Positions 1 through 8,683 of a stretch of 64,000 nt of DNA are shown here, piece by piece; positions within the stretch are counted from its first letter, which is position 1; each line of letters starts with the position of its first letter. Made by a program: the position numbers and the translations under genes. The notes below the pieces were generated by a model. It made no database searches, had not been told where the DNA came from, and saw nothing but the letters and a program-made list of their open reading frames with translations. Source of the DNA: Streptomyces sp. yr375 (GTDB lineage: Bacteria > Actinomycetota > Actinomycetes > Streptomycetales > Streptomycetaceae); assembly GCF_900110755.1 (NCBI RefSeq), contig NZ_FOFF01000005.1, forward strand, positions 124,001-188,000, in the 5' to 3' direction.

Positions 1-123
1 CGCGAGGCGGGCTGGACGGCCGTGAGCGTGCCGCGGGGCGCTTCGGTGACCGAGCTGTGGCGGCAGGCGGACGGCGACCGGGCGGGCGTGCTGACGGCGG
101 GCGGCGGGGAGGGAAGAGGATGA
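1..123 (+). CDS. DUF58-type protein, C-terminal end (partial)
   Basis: Only the last 40 codons are in the window, in frame 1, reading into a TGA at 121-123. The end contains EAGWTAVSVPRGASVTELW. The stop overlaps the ATG of the next gene (ATGA), so the two are translationally coupled. The assignment to a DUF58 protein rests on context: MoxR ATPase, DUF58 and transglutaminase-like TgpA genes commonly form one operon in actinobacteria. The visible part alone does not prove the family. Confidence 0.6.
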   Translation, partial: REAGWTAVSVPRGASVTELWRQADGDRAGVLTAGGGEGRG

Positions 124-2630
124 GCGGGCGGGCCCGACTGACACTGTGCTCGGCGGCGGCGACGCTGCTGGCCTCGTGCGCCCTGCTGCCCCTGGTGGAG
201 CCGGCGACCTGGCTGCTCCAGGCGGTGTTCCTGCTGGCGATCCAGTCCGCGGTGGGCGCGGCGACCCGGCGGGTGCCGCTGGCCCGGCCGCTGACGGTGG
301 CCGCCCAGAGCCTGGTCACACTGATGCTGCTGACCGTGGTCTTCGCCCGGCAGTACGCCGTCGCCGGCCTGGTCCCCGGCCCGGAGGCCTTCCGGCACTT
401 CGGCGACCTGCTCCGGGCGGGCGCCGACGACGTGGGGCGGTACGCGATACCGGCCCCGCTGTCCGACGGCATCCAGTTGATGGTGCTCGGCGGGGTGCTG
501 GTGATCGGCCTGGCGGTGGACACCCTCGCGGTGACGTTCCGCAACGCGGCCCCGGCCGGGCTGCCCCTGCTGGCGCTGTACTCGGTCGCCGCGGGCCTGT
601 CCGACGGGGCGGCCGACTGGCTGTGGTTCCTGGCCGCCGCCGCCGGCTATCTGATGCTGCTGCTCGCCGAGGGCCGGGAGCGGCTGTCGCAGTGGGGCCG
701 GGTCTTCGGCGGCACCCCGCGCGGCGCGGGCGGGCAGCCGGGCCCGGTGGCGCCGGTGCGCACCGGCCGCCGTATCGGCATGGCCGCGCTGGGCGTCGCC
801 CTGGTGGTGCCGCTGCTGCCGCTGCCGGCGATACAGGGCGGCCTGCTGGGCGGCGCGGGCACCGGTGTGGGCGCGGGCAACGGCAGCGGGGGCACGATCT
901 CCGCGGTCAACCCGCTGGTGTCGCTGCGCGACAGTCTGAACGTGAACGACGACCGCACGGTCCTGACCCTGCGCACCAACACCGCCAACACGTCCGACCT
1001 GTACCTGCGGATCGTGTCGCTGGACGACTTCGACGGCATCACGTGGAAGCCGGCGAAGCGCCACATCGTCACCGTGCCGGAGGAGTTCCCCACGCCCACC
1101 GGCCTGGGCCCCGCCGTCAAGCGCACGGAGATCACGACCCGGATCGCGGCCGCCGAGGACTACAGCCAGGACTGGCTGCCGATGCCGTACCCGCCCAGCG
1201 GCGTGCAGGTCAAGGGCAACTGGCGGTACGAGCCGGTCGGCATGACCCTCGTCGGCGACCACGGCCAGACCACCAGCGGCAAGACGTACCAGGTGACGAG
1301 CCTCGACGTGCAGCCGACGGCGGAGCAACTGGCCGCGGCCCCCAAGGCGCCCGGCTCGGTGCTCCGGGACTACACCAAGGTCCCCGACTCCCTGCCGACG
1401 GTGGTGGCGGAGCAGGCCCGTGGGATCACCAAGGGCGCCACGAGCGACTACGAGAAGGCGGTCGCGCTCCAGGACTACTTCGCGCTGACGGGCGGCTTCG
1501 AGTACGACACCCAGGTCGAGGTGGGCAGCGGGCCGGGCGCGATCGCCCGCTTCCTGCGGGACAAGCAGGGCTTCTGCGTGCACTTCTCGTTCGCGATGGC
1601 CGCGATGGCCCGCACGCTGGGCATACCGGCGCGGGTCGCGGTGGGCTTCGCGCCGGGTTCCCCGCAGGCGGACGGTTCGGTGGCGGTGACCCTGAAGGAC
1701 GCGCACGCCTGGCCGGAGCTGTACTTCGAGGGCGTGGGCTGGACCCGTTTCGAGCCGACCCCGACCCGGGGCACGACGCCCACGTACACGCTGCCGGACA
1801 CCTCGGGCGAAACGCTCCCCGAACTGCCGCAGGCCTCGCGTTCGGCGGACGCGGCGCCGTCGGCCCAGCCGTCGGCGAGCGCCAGTTGCTCGGCCCAGGA
1901 CAAGAAGCTGGAGGGCTGCGCGGGCGCGCTGCCGGTGAACCAGGCGGGGCAGGGCGGCGGCGGTATCCCGTGGTATGAGATCGCCGGCTGGACCGTGCTG
2001 GGGGTCGCGGTGCTCGGCCTGCCGCTGCTGCCGATGCTGTGGCGGCTGCGGCGGCGGTCGGTGCGGCTGGCGGCCGCCCAGCACTCCGCGTCCGCGGCGG
2101 CCGGGTCGCCCCCGGGCCGGCGCAAGGGCGGCGGGGACGGCAGTGGCGGCGGGCAGCCGGACGACGCCGGTCCCGCGGTGCTGCTGGACGTGCCTGCGGG
2201 CGAGGCCGGTGAGGCGGCCGCCGGGCATGTCCTGGCGGTGTGGCGCGAGCTCACGGACACGGCGTGGGATTTCGGCATCGAGCCGGACGAGGCGCTGACC
2301 CCGCGCCGTGCGGCGGCGCGGATCGTCCGGATCGGCGAGCTGGACGACACGGTGGGCCGTGCGGTGCACCGGGTCGCGAGCGCCGTGGAGCAGGTGCTGT
2401 ACGCCCCGGAGCCGAGGGCCGAGGCCGGGCTGGCCGACGAGGTCCGTACGGTCCGGGCGGCCCTGCGGGAGAAGGCCGGCTGGAGCACGCGCACGCGTGC
2501 CGTGGTCGCGCCGCGTTCGGCCGTCCGCGCGGTCTGGGCCCTCACCGACCGCTGGACGACCGCCAAGGCGTCCTGCGCGGCCCGTCTGACGGCACTGGTG
2601 CGGAGGCCGTCCGGCGAGCAGAGCGGCTGA
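120..2630 (+). CDS. DUF3488 / transglutaminase-like membrane protein (TgpA-like)
   Basis: An 836-residue protein starting at the ATG that overlaps the upstream stop. The first ~250 residues are hydrophobic and form several membrane spans. A large outward domain follows with the transglutaminase-like Cys-His-Asp core: KQGFCVHFSFAMAA carries the nucleophile Cys, and DAHAWPELYFEGVGWTRFEP carries the His and the Asp/Glu region. A Ser/Ala/Pro-rich linker and one more membrane span (near residues 620-645) lead to a cytoplasmic C-terminal domain. The family usually sits after MoxR and DUF58 genes. It is thought to act on cell-surface proteins or peptides, but the substrate is unknown. Confidence 0.9.
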   Translation: MSGRARLTLCSAAATLLASCALLPLVEPATWLLQAVFLLAIQSAVGAATRRVPLARPLTVAAQSLVTLMLLTVVFARQYAVAGLVPGPEAFRHFGDLLRAGADDVGRYAIPAPLSDGIQLMVLGGVLVIGLAVDTLAVTFRNAAPAGLPLLALYSVAAGLSDGAADWLWFLAAAAGYLMLLLAEGRERLSQWGRVFGGTPRGAGGQPGPVAPVRTGRRIGMAALGVALVVPLLPLPAIQGGLLGGAGTGVGAGNGSGGTISAVNPLVSLRDSLNVNDDRTVLTLRTNTANTSDLYLRIVSLDDFDGITWKPAKRHIVTVPEEFPTPTGLGPAVKRTEITTRIAAAEDYSQDWLPMPYPPSGVQVKGNWRYEPVGMTLVGDHGQTTSGKTYQVTSLDVQPTAEQLAAAPKAPGSVLRDYTKVPDSLPTVVAEQARGITKGATSDYEKAVALQDYFALTGGFEYDTQVEVGSGPGAIARFLRDKQGFCVHFSFAMAAMARTLGIPARVAVGFAPGSPQADGSVAVTLKDAHAWPELYFEGVGWTRFEPTPTRGTTPTYTLPDTSGETLPELPQASRSADAAPSAQPSASASCSAQDKKLEGCAGALPVNQAGQGGGGIPWYEIAGWTVLGVAVLGLPLLPMLWRLRRRSVRLAAAQHSASAAAGSPPGRRKGGGDGSGGGQPDDAGPAVLLDVPAGEAGEAAAGHVLAVWRELTDTAWDFGIEPDEALTPRRAAARIVRIGELDDTVGRAVHRVASAVEQVLYAPEPRAEAGLADEVRTVRAALREKAGWSTRTRAVVAPRSAVRAVWALTDRWTTAKASCAARLTALVRRPSGEQSG

Positions 2631-2646
2631 GGCCTGAGAGCCGAGG

Positions 2647-2708
2647 ACGGACAGCGTTGAGGGGGGCGACCACCCGGCCGGGTGGTCGCCCCCCTCAACG
2701 CTGTCCGT
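2647..2708. terminator. 62-nt perfect palindrome, probable bidirectional terminator
   Basis: Every base from 2647 to 2708 pairs with its partner about the centre GG|CC at 2677/2678, giving 31-bp arms with no spacer. The arms start ACGGACAGCGTTGAGGGG. It lies between the convergent transglutaminase gene and DUF3040 gene, where a shared factor-independent terminator is expected. There is no T-run, as usual for Streptomyces terminators. Confidence 0.85.
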
Positions 2709-2755
2709 ACGTGTACGTGTACGTATCCGTTGCGTATGCGTCTACGTGGGCGGTG

Positions 2756-3160
2756 TCAGTGGCCGCCCTGTTCGTCACGGCGGCGCTGCCAGCGCTGCTC
2801 GATCCGGTCCATCATGGAGCGCTTCTGCCGGCTCTGGCCTCGGGTGTGCGGGGCGCCCGGGGCGCCGGCCGCGGCTTGTTCGCCCGGCTTGGGTGCCTTG
2901 CGCCAGCCGGTCACGGCGAGCACGGCGCAGCCCAGCATGACGAGGAAGCCCACCACGCTCAGCCAGACCTGTTTGGCGACCATACCGGCCATGAGGAGCG
3001 CGATTCCCACGAGGAAGCCAGCGACCGCCTGGTAGACCCGCCGCCGGGTGTACGTACGCAGCCCGCTTCCCTCGAGCGCTGACGCGAACTTGGGATCTTC
3101 GGCGTACAGCGCTCGCTCCATCTGCTCGAGCATGCGCTGCTCGTGCTCCGAGAGCGGCAC
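2756..3160 (-). CDS. DUF3040 membrane protein
   Basis: 134 residues with a GTG start preceded by GAGGAGG. The N-terminus, PLSEHEQRMLEQMERALYAEDPKFA, is the hallmark of the actinobacterial DUF3040 family. Two membrane helices follow (about residues 42-60 and 64-83), then a basic, Arg/Gln-rich cytoplasmic tail. Function is not established. Homologues lie near cell-division and cell-wall genes in Streptomyces and mycobacteria. It converges on the transglutaminase-like gene across a strong palindromic terminator. Confidence 0.9.
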   Translation of the reverse strand: MPLSEHEQRMLEQMERALYAEDPKFASALEGSGLRTYTRRRVYQAVAGFLVGIALLMAGMVAKQVWLSVVGFLVMLGCAVLAVTGWRKAPKPGEQAAAGAPGAPHTRGQSRQKRSMMDRIEQRWQRRRDEQGGH

Positions 3161-3436
3161 GGAGTCCTCCTCATCGTGCAGTCGCCGGGGCGACCCGGGG
3201 GGTCCCTTCAGGATAGGCAGGGAATCGCCCCCGTGAAACCCGCCCCTCTACGCCAATTGGCCAACCGGAGCCCGTCATGGACGTACCGGCTCGCTGAGGA
3301 TTCCATTCCCCGGCGGCCGACCCGTCATGCCGGGCGGTCTCCTTAGATCATACGGCGCACCGCGCCCGAACGGGGGGCCTGTGGCGTACTCCATGCGCGG
3401 CCAAGGCCCTGATCAGGGGTACGCCCCGGGAGGCGC

Positions 3437-4264
3437 TCAGGTCGCTTCGGTCCCCCGCGTCTCGCCGAGCACGTGGAGCTGGGTGGCGACGGAGTGGAAG
3501 GCGGGGAGTTCGGCGGCGGCCTCCTCCAGCTTCAGGAGGGCCTCCAGGGCGCCGGGCTCGGTGTCCACGAGGACGCCGGGGACGAGGTCGGCGAAGACCC
3601 GCACGCCGTGTACGGAGCCGACCCTGAGGCCGGCGCCCTCGACGAGTTCGGTGAGCTGCTCGGCGGTGAAGCGGCGCGGCACGGGGTCGCCGGCGCCCCA
3701 GCGGCCGTCGGGGCCGGTGAGCGCCTGGCGGGCCTCCTTGAAGTGACCGGCGAGGGCCCGCGCGAGCACGGCTCCGCCGAGGCCGGCGGCGAGGAGGCTG
3801 AGGACGCCCTCGGGGCGCAGCGCGGCCACCACGTTGCGGACGCCGTCGGCCGGGTCGTCGACGTACTCCAGGACGCCGTGGCACAGGACGGCGTCGTAGC
3901 CGCCGCGGTCGACGACGTCGAAGAGGCCGTGGGCGTCGCCCTGGACGCCCGTCACGCGGTCGGCGACGCCGGCCTCGGCGGTGCGGCGCTCGAGGGCGAA
4001 CAGCGCGTTGGGGCTGGGGTCGACGACGGTGACCCGGTGCCCGAGGAGAGCGACGGGCACCGCGAAGTTGCCGCTGCCGCCGCCGGTGTCGAGGACGTCG
4101 AGCGACGCACGACCGGTCGCCTTGACCCGGCGTTCGAGGGCGTCCTGGAGGACCTCCCAGACCACGGCGGTACGGAGTGAGGCGCGGGGCCGGGAGGGGG
4201 CGGAGCGCTGCGACGTCGATTGCGTGCTGGGGTGGGAGACGGGCGGGCGCATCGGGTCCGACAC
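3437..4264 (-). CDS. class I SAM-dependent methyltransferase
   Basis: 275 residues from a GTG start (VSDPMRPP) with GAGGAG nine bases upstream. The open frame continues further upstream, but without a better start signal. Motif I of the Rossmann fold is LDVLDTGGGSGNFAVPVA (SAM glycine loop), and the motif II acidic residue is in VTVVDPSPNALFAL. GDAHGLFDVV and YDAVLCHGVLEYVDDP match later motifs of Methyltransf_11 proteins. The substrate cannot be read from the sequence. The first ~45 residues are a Pro/Ser-rich extension. Confidence 0.88.
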   Translation of the reverse strand: MSDPMRPPVSHPSTQSTSQRSAPSRPRASLRTAVVWEVLQDALERRVKATGRASLDVLDTGGGSGNFAVPVALLGHRVTVVDPSPNALFALERRTAEAGVADRVTGVQGDAHGLFDVVDRGGYDAVLCHGVLEYVDDPADGVRNVVAALRPEGVLSLLAAGLGGAVLARALAGHFKEARQALTGPDGRWGAGDPVPRRFTAEQLTELVEGAGLRVGSVHGVRVFADLVPGVLVDTEPGALEALLKLEEAAAELPAFHSVATQLHVLGETRGTEAT

Positions 4265-5011
4265 GGCAGTTGACTCCTCGGCGCGGCACCGCCTCTTGCG
4301 CGGCGGAGCGAACGGTCTGCCTCCCCGCTTCCGACCCGCCCCACGATGCGGGCGAACGGACGAGCCGGGGAAGACTTCAGGCATCCTCCACCCTATTGCC
4401 TCCACATCCTCCCCGACGCCCCACCGGATCACGGCAACGCGGCAACGCGCGGCGAGGCACGACACGGCGCGGCGCGGCGACAGGGCACGCTGGCCCGGGT
4501 CCGGCGGCGCGGCTCAGCCCGCGCCATCGTCTCCGGTGCCTCACCCGGTCACGGTGGCACGGCAGCGCACGGTACGGCGCGACACCGCACGGCGCGGCGG
4601 CAAGGCCCGCCGACCCGGGTCCGGCGGGCCGGCTCCAGCAGCCCAGGTCCGCTGGCGCGACTCAGCCCGCGCCGTCCTCTCCGGTGCCTCGCCCGGTCAC
4701 GGTGACGCGGCATGCCGCAGCGCGGCGCGACACCGCGCGGCGAGGCGACAGAGCACGCCGACCCGGCTCCGGCAACCCGGGTCCGGTGGCGCGTCTCTGC
4801 CCGCGCCATCGCCTCCGGCTCCTCACCCGGTCACGGTGGCGCGGCAGCGCGCGGCGAGGTGGCAGGGCAGACCGGCCCAGCTCCGGCGGCCCGGTCCGAC
4901 AGTCCCGGTCCGGCGGCCGGGGTCCGGCGGCGCGGAGCACCGCGCGGCGGCAGGGCACTCCGACCCGGGGCCGGCAGCCCGGCTCCGGCAACCCAGGTCC
5001 GGTAGTGGGCC
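4265..5011. repeat. GC-rich intergenic region with diverged tandem repeats
   Basis: About 750 bp without a convincing gene. From about 4430 to 5030 a unit recurs in degraded form. It contains CTCAGCCCGCGCCATC, then a CACCCGGTCACGGTGGC-like segment, then a CGGCGCGACACCGC-like segment. The marker CTC(A/T)GCCCGC occurs at about 4513, 4661, 4795 and 5011, a spacing of roughly 134-216 bp. All forward frames stay open because of base composition, but their translations are Arg/Pro/Ala-rich and match no family. I treat it as non-coding. Confidence 0.6.
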
Positions 5012-5623
5012 TCAGCCCGCGTTCGGCAGGTCGCGCCCCGTCGCGGAGTCGCCTGGCTCACCCCCTTCTCGGCGGCCTTCTCGGTGCGCTTCTCGGCGGG
5101 TCTCCTGGGGTGGGTCCTGGCGTGGGTGCGGGAGGGTCGGGTGGAGGAGGAGCATGCGTTCCGCTAGGCGGAGGAACATTGCCACGTCGCGGATCAGGTC
5201 GTCGGCGTCGCGGCGGGTCGCCGCGCCCTCGATGCCGGCCTCGGCGCGGGCGCGGCGTGGGGCGCCGGAGGCGAACAGCGCGCTCCACTCGGTGAGTTCG
5301 GGCGCTGTCTCGGGGAGCACTTCCCAGGCGCTGCGGATGCGGGCCCGGCGCCGCGGGGAGGGGTCCGGGCGGCCCCGGGCGGCGAGGACGGCCGCAGCGG
5401 TGCGCAGGGCCGCGAGGTGGGCCGTGACGTAGCTCTCGTTGGGGGTTTCGAGGACTGCCGCCTCCTCCAGCCCGGCGCGGGCCTGGGCGAGCAGGTCGAG
5501 GGCGGCCGGCGGGGCCGTGGTGCGGCGCGGCACGGGGTGCACGTCGCTCGCCGGGCCGGTGAGTGAGGGGGCAGGGCCGGTGGCGCGGCGCCGGTGGGCG
5601 GCGGCTGCGGGGTGGTTGGCCAT
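5012..5623 (-). CDS. SAV_6107-family HEPN domain protein
   Basis: 203 residues from an ATG with GGAGG six bases upstream. The core (about residues 40-165) is alpha-helical: ALDLLAQARAGLEEAAVLE, SYVTAHLAALRTAAAVLAARG, RRRARIRSAWEVLPETAPEL and DADDLIRDVAMFLRLAERML. It matches the actinobacterial SAV_6107 HEPN family. HEPN proteins are often RNases or nucleotide-binding regulators, but I see no clear RX4-6H catalytic motif. No nucleotidyltransferase partner gene is adjacent. The C-terminus is a basic, Arg/Glu-rich tail. It is divergent from the ABC/YhgE/TetR operon. Confidence 0.85.
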   Translation of the reverse strand: MANHPAAAAHRRRATGPAPSLTGPASDVHPVPRRTTAPPAALDLLAQARAGLEEAAVLETPNESYVTAHLAALRTAAAVLAARGRPDPSPRRRARIRSAWEVLPETAPELTEWSALFASGAPRRARAEAGIEGAATRRDADDLIRDVAMFLRLAERMLLLHPTLPHPRQDPPQETRREAHREGRREGGEPGDSATGRDLPNAG

Positions 5624-5748
5624 GACGAACCTCCGGTCGTCTGTGTGACGGCACGCCTTCATACGGGGGTGCCGTATGTGCCCATCGTGCGGTATGCCAC
5701 TGACAATCCGTTCTGACCTGCGGTTTTGCTTCGATCGAGAGTTCGGGC

Positions 5749-5772
5749 TACTTTCCGCACTGACCAGTCAGT
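5749..5772 (+). promoter_or_regulatory. promoter and TetR-type operator of the ABC-YhgE-TetR operon
   Basis: A candidate -35 TTGCTT (5726-5731) and -10 TACTTT (5749-5754) with 17-bp spacing put transcription start near 5761. The palindrome ACTGACCAGTCAGT (5759-5772; arms ACTGAC and GTCAGT, 2-bp centre) covers that start, the usual place for a repressor. The TetR gene at the end of this operon is the obvious candidate regulator. A near-identical copy lies at 43391-43404. Confidence 0.6.
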
Positions 5773-5797
5773 TCAATTCGGGATCCTTGGGGGACCT

Positions 5798-6598
5798 GTG
5801 GACGGAGTCGGTGTCACCGCCGACGGTTTCGGGCTCCGGGGCCCTCGCGGTTGGGCGTTCCGAGGCATCGGCGTCGACGCGGAGCCGGGCTCGCTGATCG
5901 CGATCGAGGGGCCCTCCGGCTCCGGCCGCACCAGCCTGCTGCTCGCCCTCACCGGGCGGATGAAGGCTACCGAGGGGACCGCGACGGTGGGCGGGGCGGG
6001 GCTGCCGAAGCGGCCTGCGGCCGTGCGGCGCGTCGCCGCGCTCGCGCACGTCACCGGCGTGACCGACCTCGACCCGGCCCTCACCGTCGGCGAGCACCTG
6101 CGCGAACGGGCGCTGCTGCAACGGCGGTTCGGCGGCTCCGTAAGGGAGTTGCTGCGCCCGCGCGCGGAGCGGGCGGCGGAGTCGGGGCTGCGGATCAGCG
6201 CCGCGCTCGACGCCGCCGGGCTCGACCGCGAGGCGCTGCCCAAGGGTTCGCGGACGGCCGTACGCGACCTGGAGCGGCTCGAAGCGCTGCGGCTGTCCGT
6301 GGCGCTGGCGCTCATCGGACGCCCCGGGCTGCTCGGCGTCGACGACGTCGACCTGAAGCTGTCGGGCGCCGAGCGGGAAGCGGCCTGGGCGCTGCTGCGG
6401 TCCCTCGCCGAGGCGGGGACGACCGTCCTCGCGGTGTGCGCCGAGGCCCCCGAGGACACCGTCGCGCTCTCCACGCGCGTGGACGCCGGCACGTCCGCCC
6501 AGGAGACCGGGAGCAAGACCGGCGATGCCGAGACCGAGCAGGAAACCGAGCGGGAAGAGGAGATGGCCGATGCGCTCGCCGCGACTGGCCGCGCTTGA
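5798..6598 (+). CDS. degenerate ABC-type ATP-binding protein
   Basis: 266 residues from a GTG just after GGGGGA. It has the ABC fold layout: Walker A is IEGPSGSGRTSLLLAL, the Q-loop region is around HVTGVTDLDPALTVGEHL, and the Walker B-like strand is GLLGVDDVDL. Key residues are altered. The Walker A Lys is Arg, the LSGGQ signature is replaced by LERLEALRLSVALAL, the catalytic Glu after Walker B is Asp-Val, and no H-loop His is seen (VLAVCAEAP). The acidic, Thr/Glu-rich C-terminus overlaps the YhgE start by 29 nt. It is probably the partner of that membrane protein; true ATPase activity is doubtful. Confidence 0.82.
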   Translation: MDGVGVTADGFGLRGPRGWAFRGIGVDAEPGSLIAIEGPSGSGRTSLLLALTGRMKATEGTATVGGAGLPKRPAAVRRVAALAHVTGVTDLDPALTVGEHLRERALLQRRFGGSVRELLRPRAERAAESGLRISAALDAAGLDREALPKGSRTAVRDLERLEALRLSVALALIGRPGLLGVDDVDLKLSGAEREAAWALLRSLAEAGTTVLAVCAEAPEDTVALSTRVDAGTSAQETGSKTGDAETEQETEREEEMADALAATGRA

Positions 6599-8654
6599 GC
6601 TACGGCGGTTCGGGCGGGGCAAGCTCCCCCGGGCCGCGCTCGTCGCGCTCCTGCTGCTGCCCCTGCTGTACGGCGCGCTGTACCTGTGGTCCTTCTGGGA
6701 CCCGTACGGCAGGCTCGACCGCATCCCCGTGGCGCTCGTGAACGACGACAAGGGCGCGACCGCCGACGGCACGAAGCTCAGCGCCGGCGACGAGATCACG
6801 AAGGGGCTGCGCGAGAGCCAGGTGTTCGACTGGCACGAGGTGAGTGCCGCCGAGGCACGCGCGGGCGTGGAGGACGGCAGGTACTACCTGTCGCTGACCA
6901 TGCCGGCCGACTTCAGCCGGCGCATCGCCTCCAGCGCGGGGAACTCCCCCGAGACGAGCGCCCTTCAGGTCCGCACGAACGACGCGAACAACTACATCGT
7001 CGGGCAGATCTCGCGGACGGTCTTCGGCGAGGTGCGCACGGCCGCGTCCACGAAGGCCTCGCGGTCGTTCCTCGACAAGATCTTCGTGTCCTTCTCCGAC
7101 ATCCACGGCGCGACCGCGAAGGCCGCCGACGGGGCCGACGACCTCAAGGGCGGCATCGGGAAGGCCGAGGCGGGCTCCAAGGACCTCGCCGACGGGCTGA
7201 GCGACGCCAAGGACGGCAGCGGCAAGCTGGCGAAGGGCCTGACGAAGCTCGACAAGGGGGCCGACAACCTCCAGGACGGCTCCCAGAAGGTCGCGGACGG
7301 CACCCAGAAACTCGCCGACAAGGTCAACGGCGTCGCCGACGCGCTGGGGCCCTTCCTGAAGGACAACGAGAAGACCATCGGGGACACCGCCCGGCTGGTC
7401 GCCGACTCCGCCAAGGTGATCAGCGACAACCTGGAGACCCTGGTGAAGGCGGCCCCGACCGCCGCCGAGGGCGCCCACGCGGCCTCCGACACCCTGACCG
7501 CCGTCTACCAGGCGCGCTGTGAGACGCCGGTGCTGCCCGACCCCGCGTGCGCCGACCTGAAGAAGGCCAAGGACGCCGCCGCCGACGTGGCGAAGGTCGC
7601 CGACGACCTCAACACCCTGATCGCCGACCAGGACGGCGACCTGAAGACGCTCCGCACCAACCTCGCCGCCCTCCAGAAGCAGGCCACGTCGCTCGCCGAC
7701 AGCGCCCCGCACCTCTCCGAAGACCTCGACGACGCCGTGTCCAAGGTCAACGCGCTCAACACCGGTGCCGCGAAGGTCGCCAAGGGCGCGAAGAAGCTCA
7801 ACACCGGCCTGGGCACGGCCAAGACGGGCTCCGTCGACCTCGACGACGGCGTCGGCAAGCTGGAGACCGGCGCCGAGGACCTCAACGGCGGCATGTTCAA
7901 GCTCTCCGACGGCTCCGGGAAGCTCGCCGACGGTCTGCACGACGGCGTCGCGCAGATCCCCGACTACGACGCGCGGCAGCGCGACGCGCGCACCGCCGTC
8001 ATGGCCGACCCGGTGCGGCTCGCCTCCCAGGATCTGCACAAGGCGCCCAACTACGGCACCGGTTTCGCCCCGTACTTCATCCCGCTGTCGCTGTGGGTGG
8101 GCGCGATGGTGGCGTACATGCTGATCGCGCCGATGAACCGGCGCGCGCTCGCCGCGGGGGCCTCGGCGTGGCGGATCGCGCTGGCGGGCTGGCTGCCGGT
8201 GGTCGCGATCGGGGTGCTCCAGACGACGGCCCTGATAGCCGTGCTGCACTGGGCGATCGGCCTGGAGATGGCGCGGGCGGGCGGCACGGTGGGCTTCCTG
8301 TTCCTGGTGACGGCGTGCTTCGCGGCCCTCATCCAGTGGCTCAACGCGCGCTTCGGAGCGGCCGGCCGGATTCTCGTACTCGCCCTGCTGATGCTGCAGT
8401 TGACGTCGGCGGGCGGCACGTACCCGGTGCAGACCAGCCCGGACTTCTTCAACGCGCTGCACCCCTTCCTGCCGATGAGCTACGTCGTCGAGGCCCTCAG
8501 GAGGCTCATCACGGGCGGCGAGCTCGGACCGGTGTGGCACGCGTGCGTGGTGCTCACCGCGTTCACCGCGGGCGCCCTCGCGCTGACCGCCCTGTCGGCG
8601 CACCGCCGTCAGGTGTGGACGCTGGACCGGCTGCACCCGGAGTTGAGTCTGTGA
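6570..8654 (+). CDS. YhgE/Pip family membrane protein
   Basis: 694 residues; ATG preceded by GAGGAG. One N-terminal membrane span (ALVALLLLPLLYGALYLWSF) is followed by the conserved RIPVALVNDDKGA segment of YhgE/Pip proteins. A ~400-residue extracytoplasmic region is rich in LADGL, LKGG and KLNTG-type repeats that suggest long helices. Five or six C-terminal spans (from about residue 505) resemble an ABC-2 permease. Relatives include the phage-infection protein of lactococci and ESX-linked YueB-like proteins. Together with the upstream ABC-like protein it may form an exporter or a surface complex; the substrate is unknown. Confidence 0.88.
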   Translation: MRSPRLAALELRRFGRGKLPRAALVALLLLPLLYGALYLWSFWDPYGRLDRIPVALVNDDKGATADGTKLSAGDEITKGLRESQVFDWHEVSAAEARAGVEDGRYYLSLTMPADFSRRIASSAGNSPETSALQVRTNDANNYIVGQISRTVFGEVRTAASTKASRSFLDKIFVSFSDIHGATAKAADGADDLKGGIGKAEAGSKDLADGLSDAKDGSGKLAKGLTKLDKGADNLQDGSQKVADGTQKLADKVNGVADALGPFLKDNEKTIGDTARLVADSAKVISDNLETLVKAAPTAAEGAHAASDTLTAVYQARCETPVLPDPACADLKKAKDAAADVAKVADDLNTLIADQDGDLKTLRTNLAALQKQATSLADSAPHLSEDLDDAVSKVNALNTGAAKVAKGAKKLNTGLGTAKTGSVDLDDGVGKLETGAEDLNGGMFKLSDGSGKLADGLHDGVAQIPDYDARQRDARTAVMADPVRLASQDLHKAPNYGTGFAPYFIPLSLWVGAMVAYMLIAPMNRRALAAGASAWRIALAGWLPVVAIGVLQTTALIAVLHWAIGLEMARAGGTVGFLFLVTACFAALIQWLNARFGAAGRILVLALLMLQLTSAGGTYPVQTSPDFFNALHPFLPMSYVVEALRRLITGGELGPVWHACVVLTAFTAGALALTALSAHRRQVWTLDRLHPELSL

Positions 8655-8683
8655 AGATCCGGCGTCCGGGAGGCGGGGTTCCT

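Noticed and set aside
4177..5432. Long open frames on the plus strand across the repeat region
   Set aside because: They are open because stop codons are rare at this GC content. The translations are low-complexity Arg/Pro/Ala, antisense to the HEPN and methyltransferase genes, with no ribosome site.
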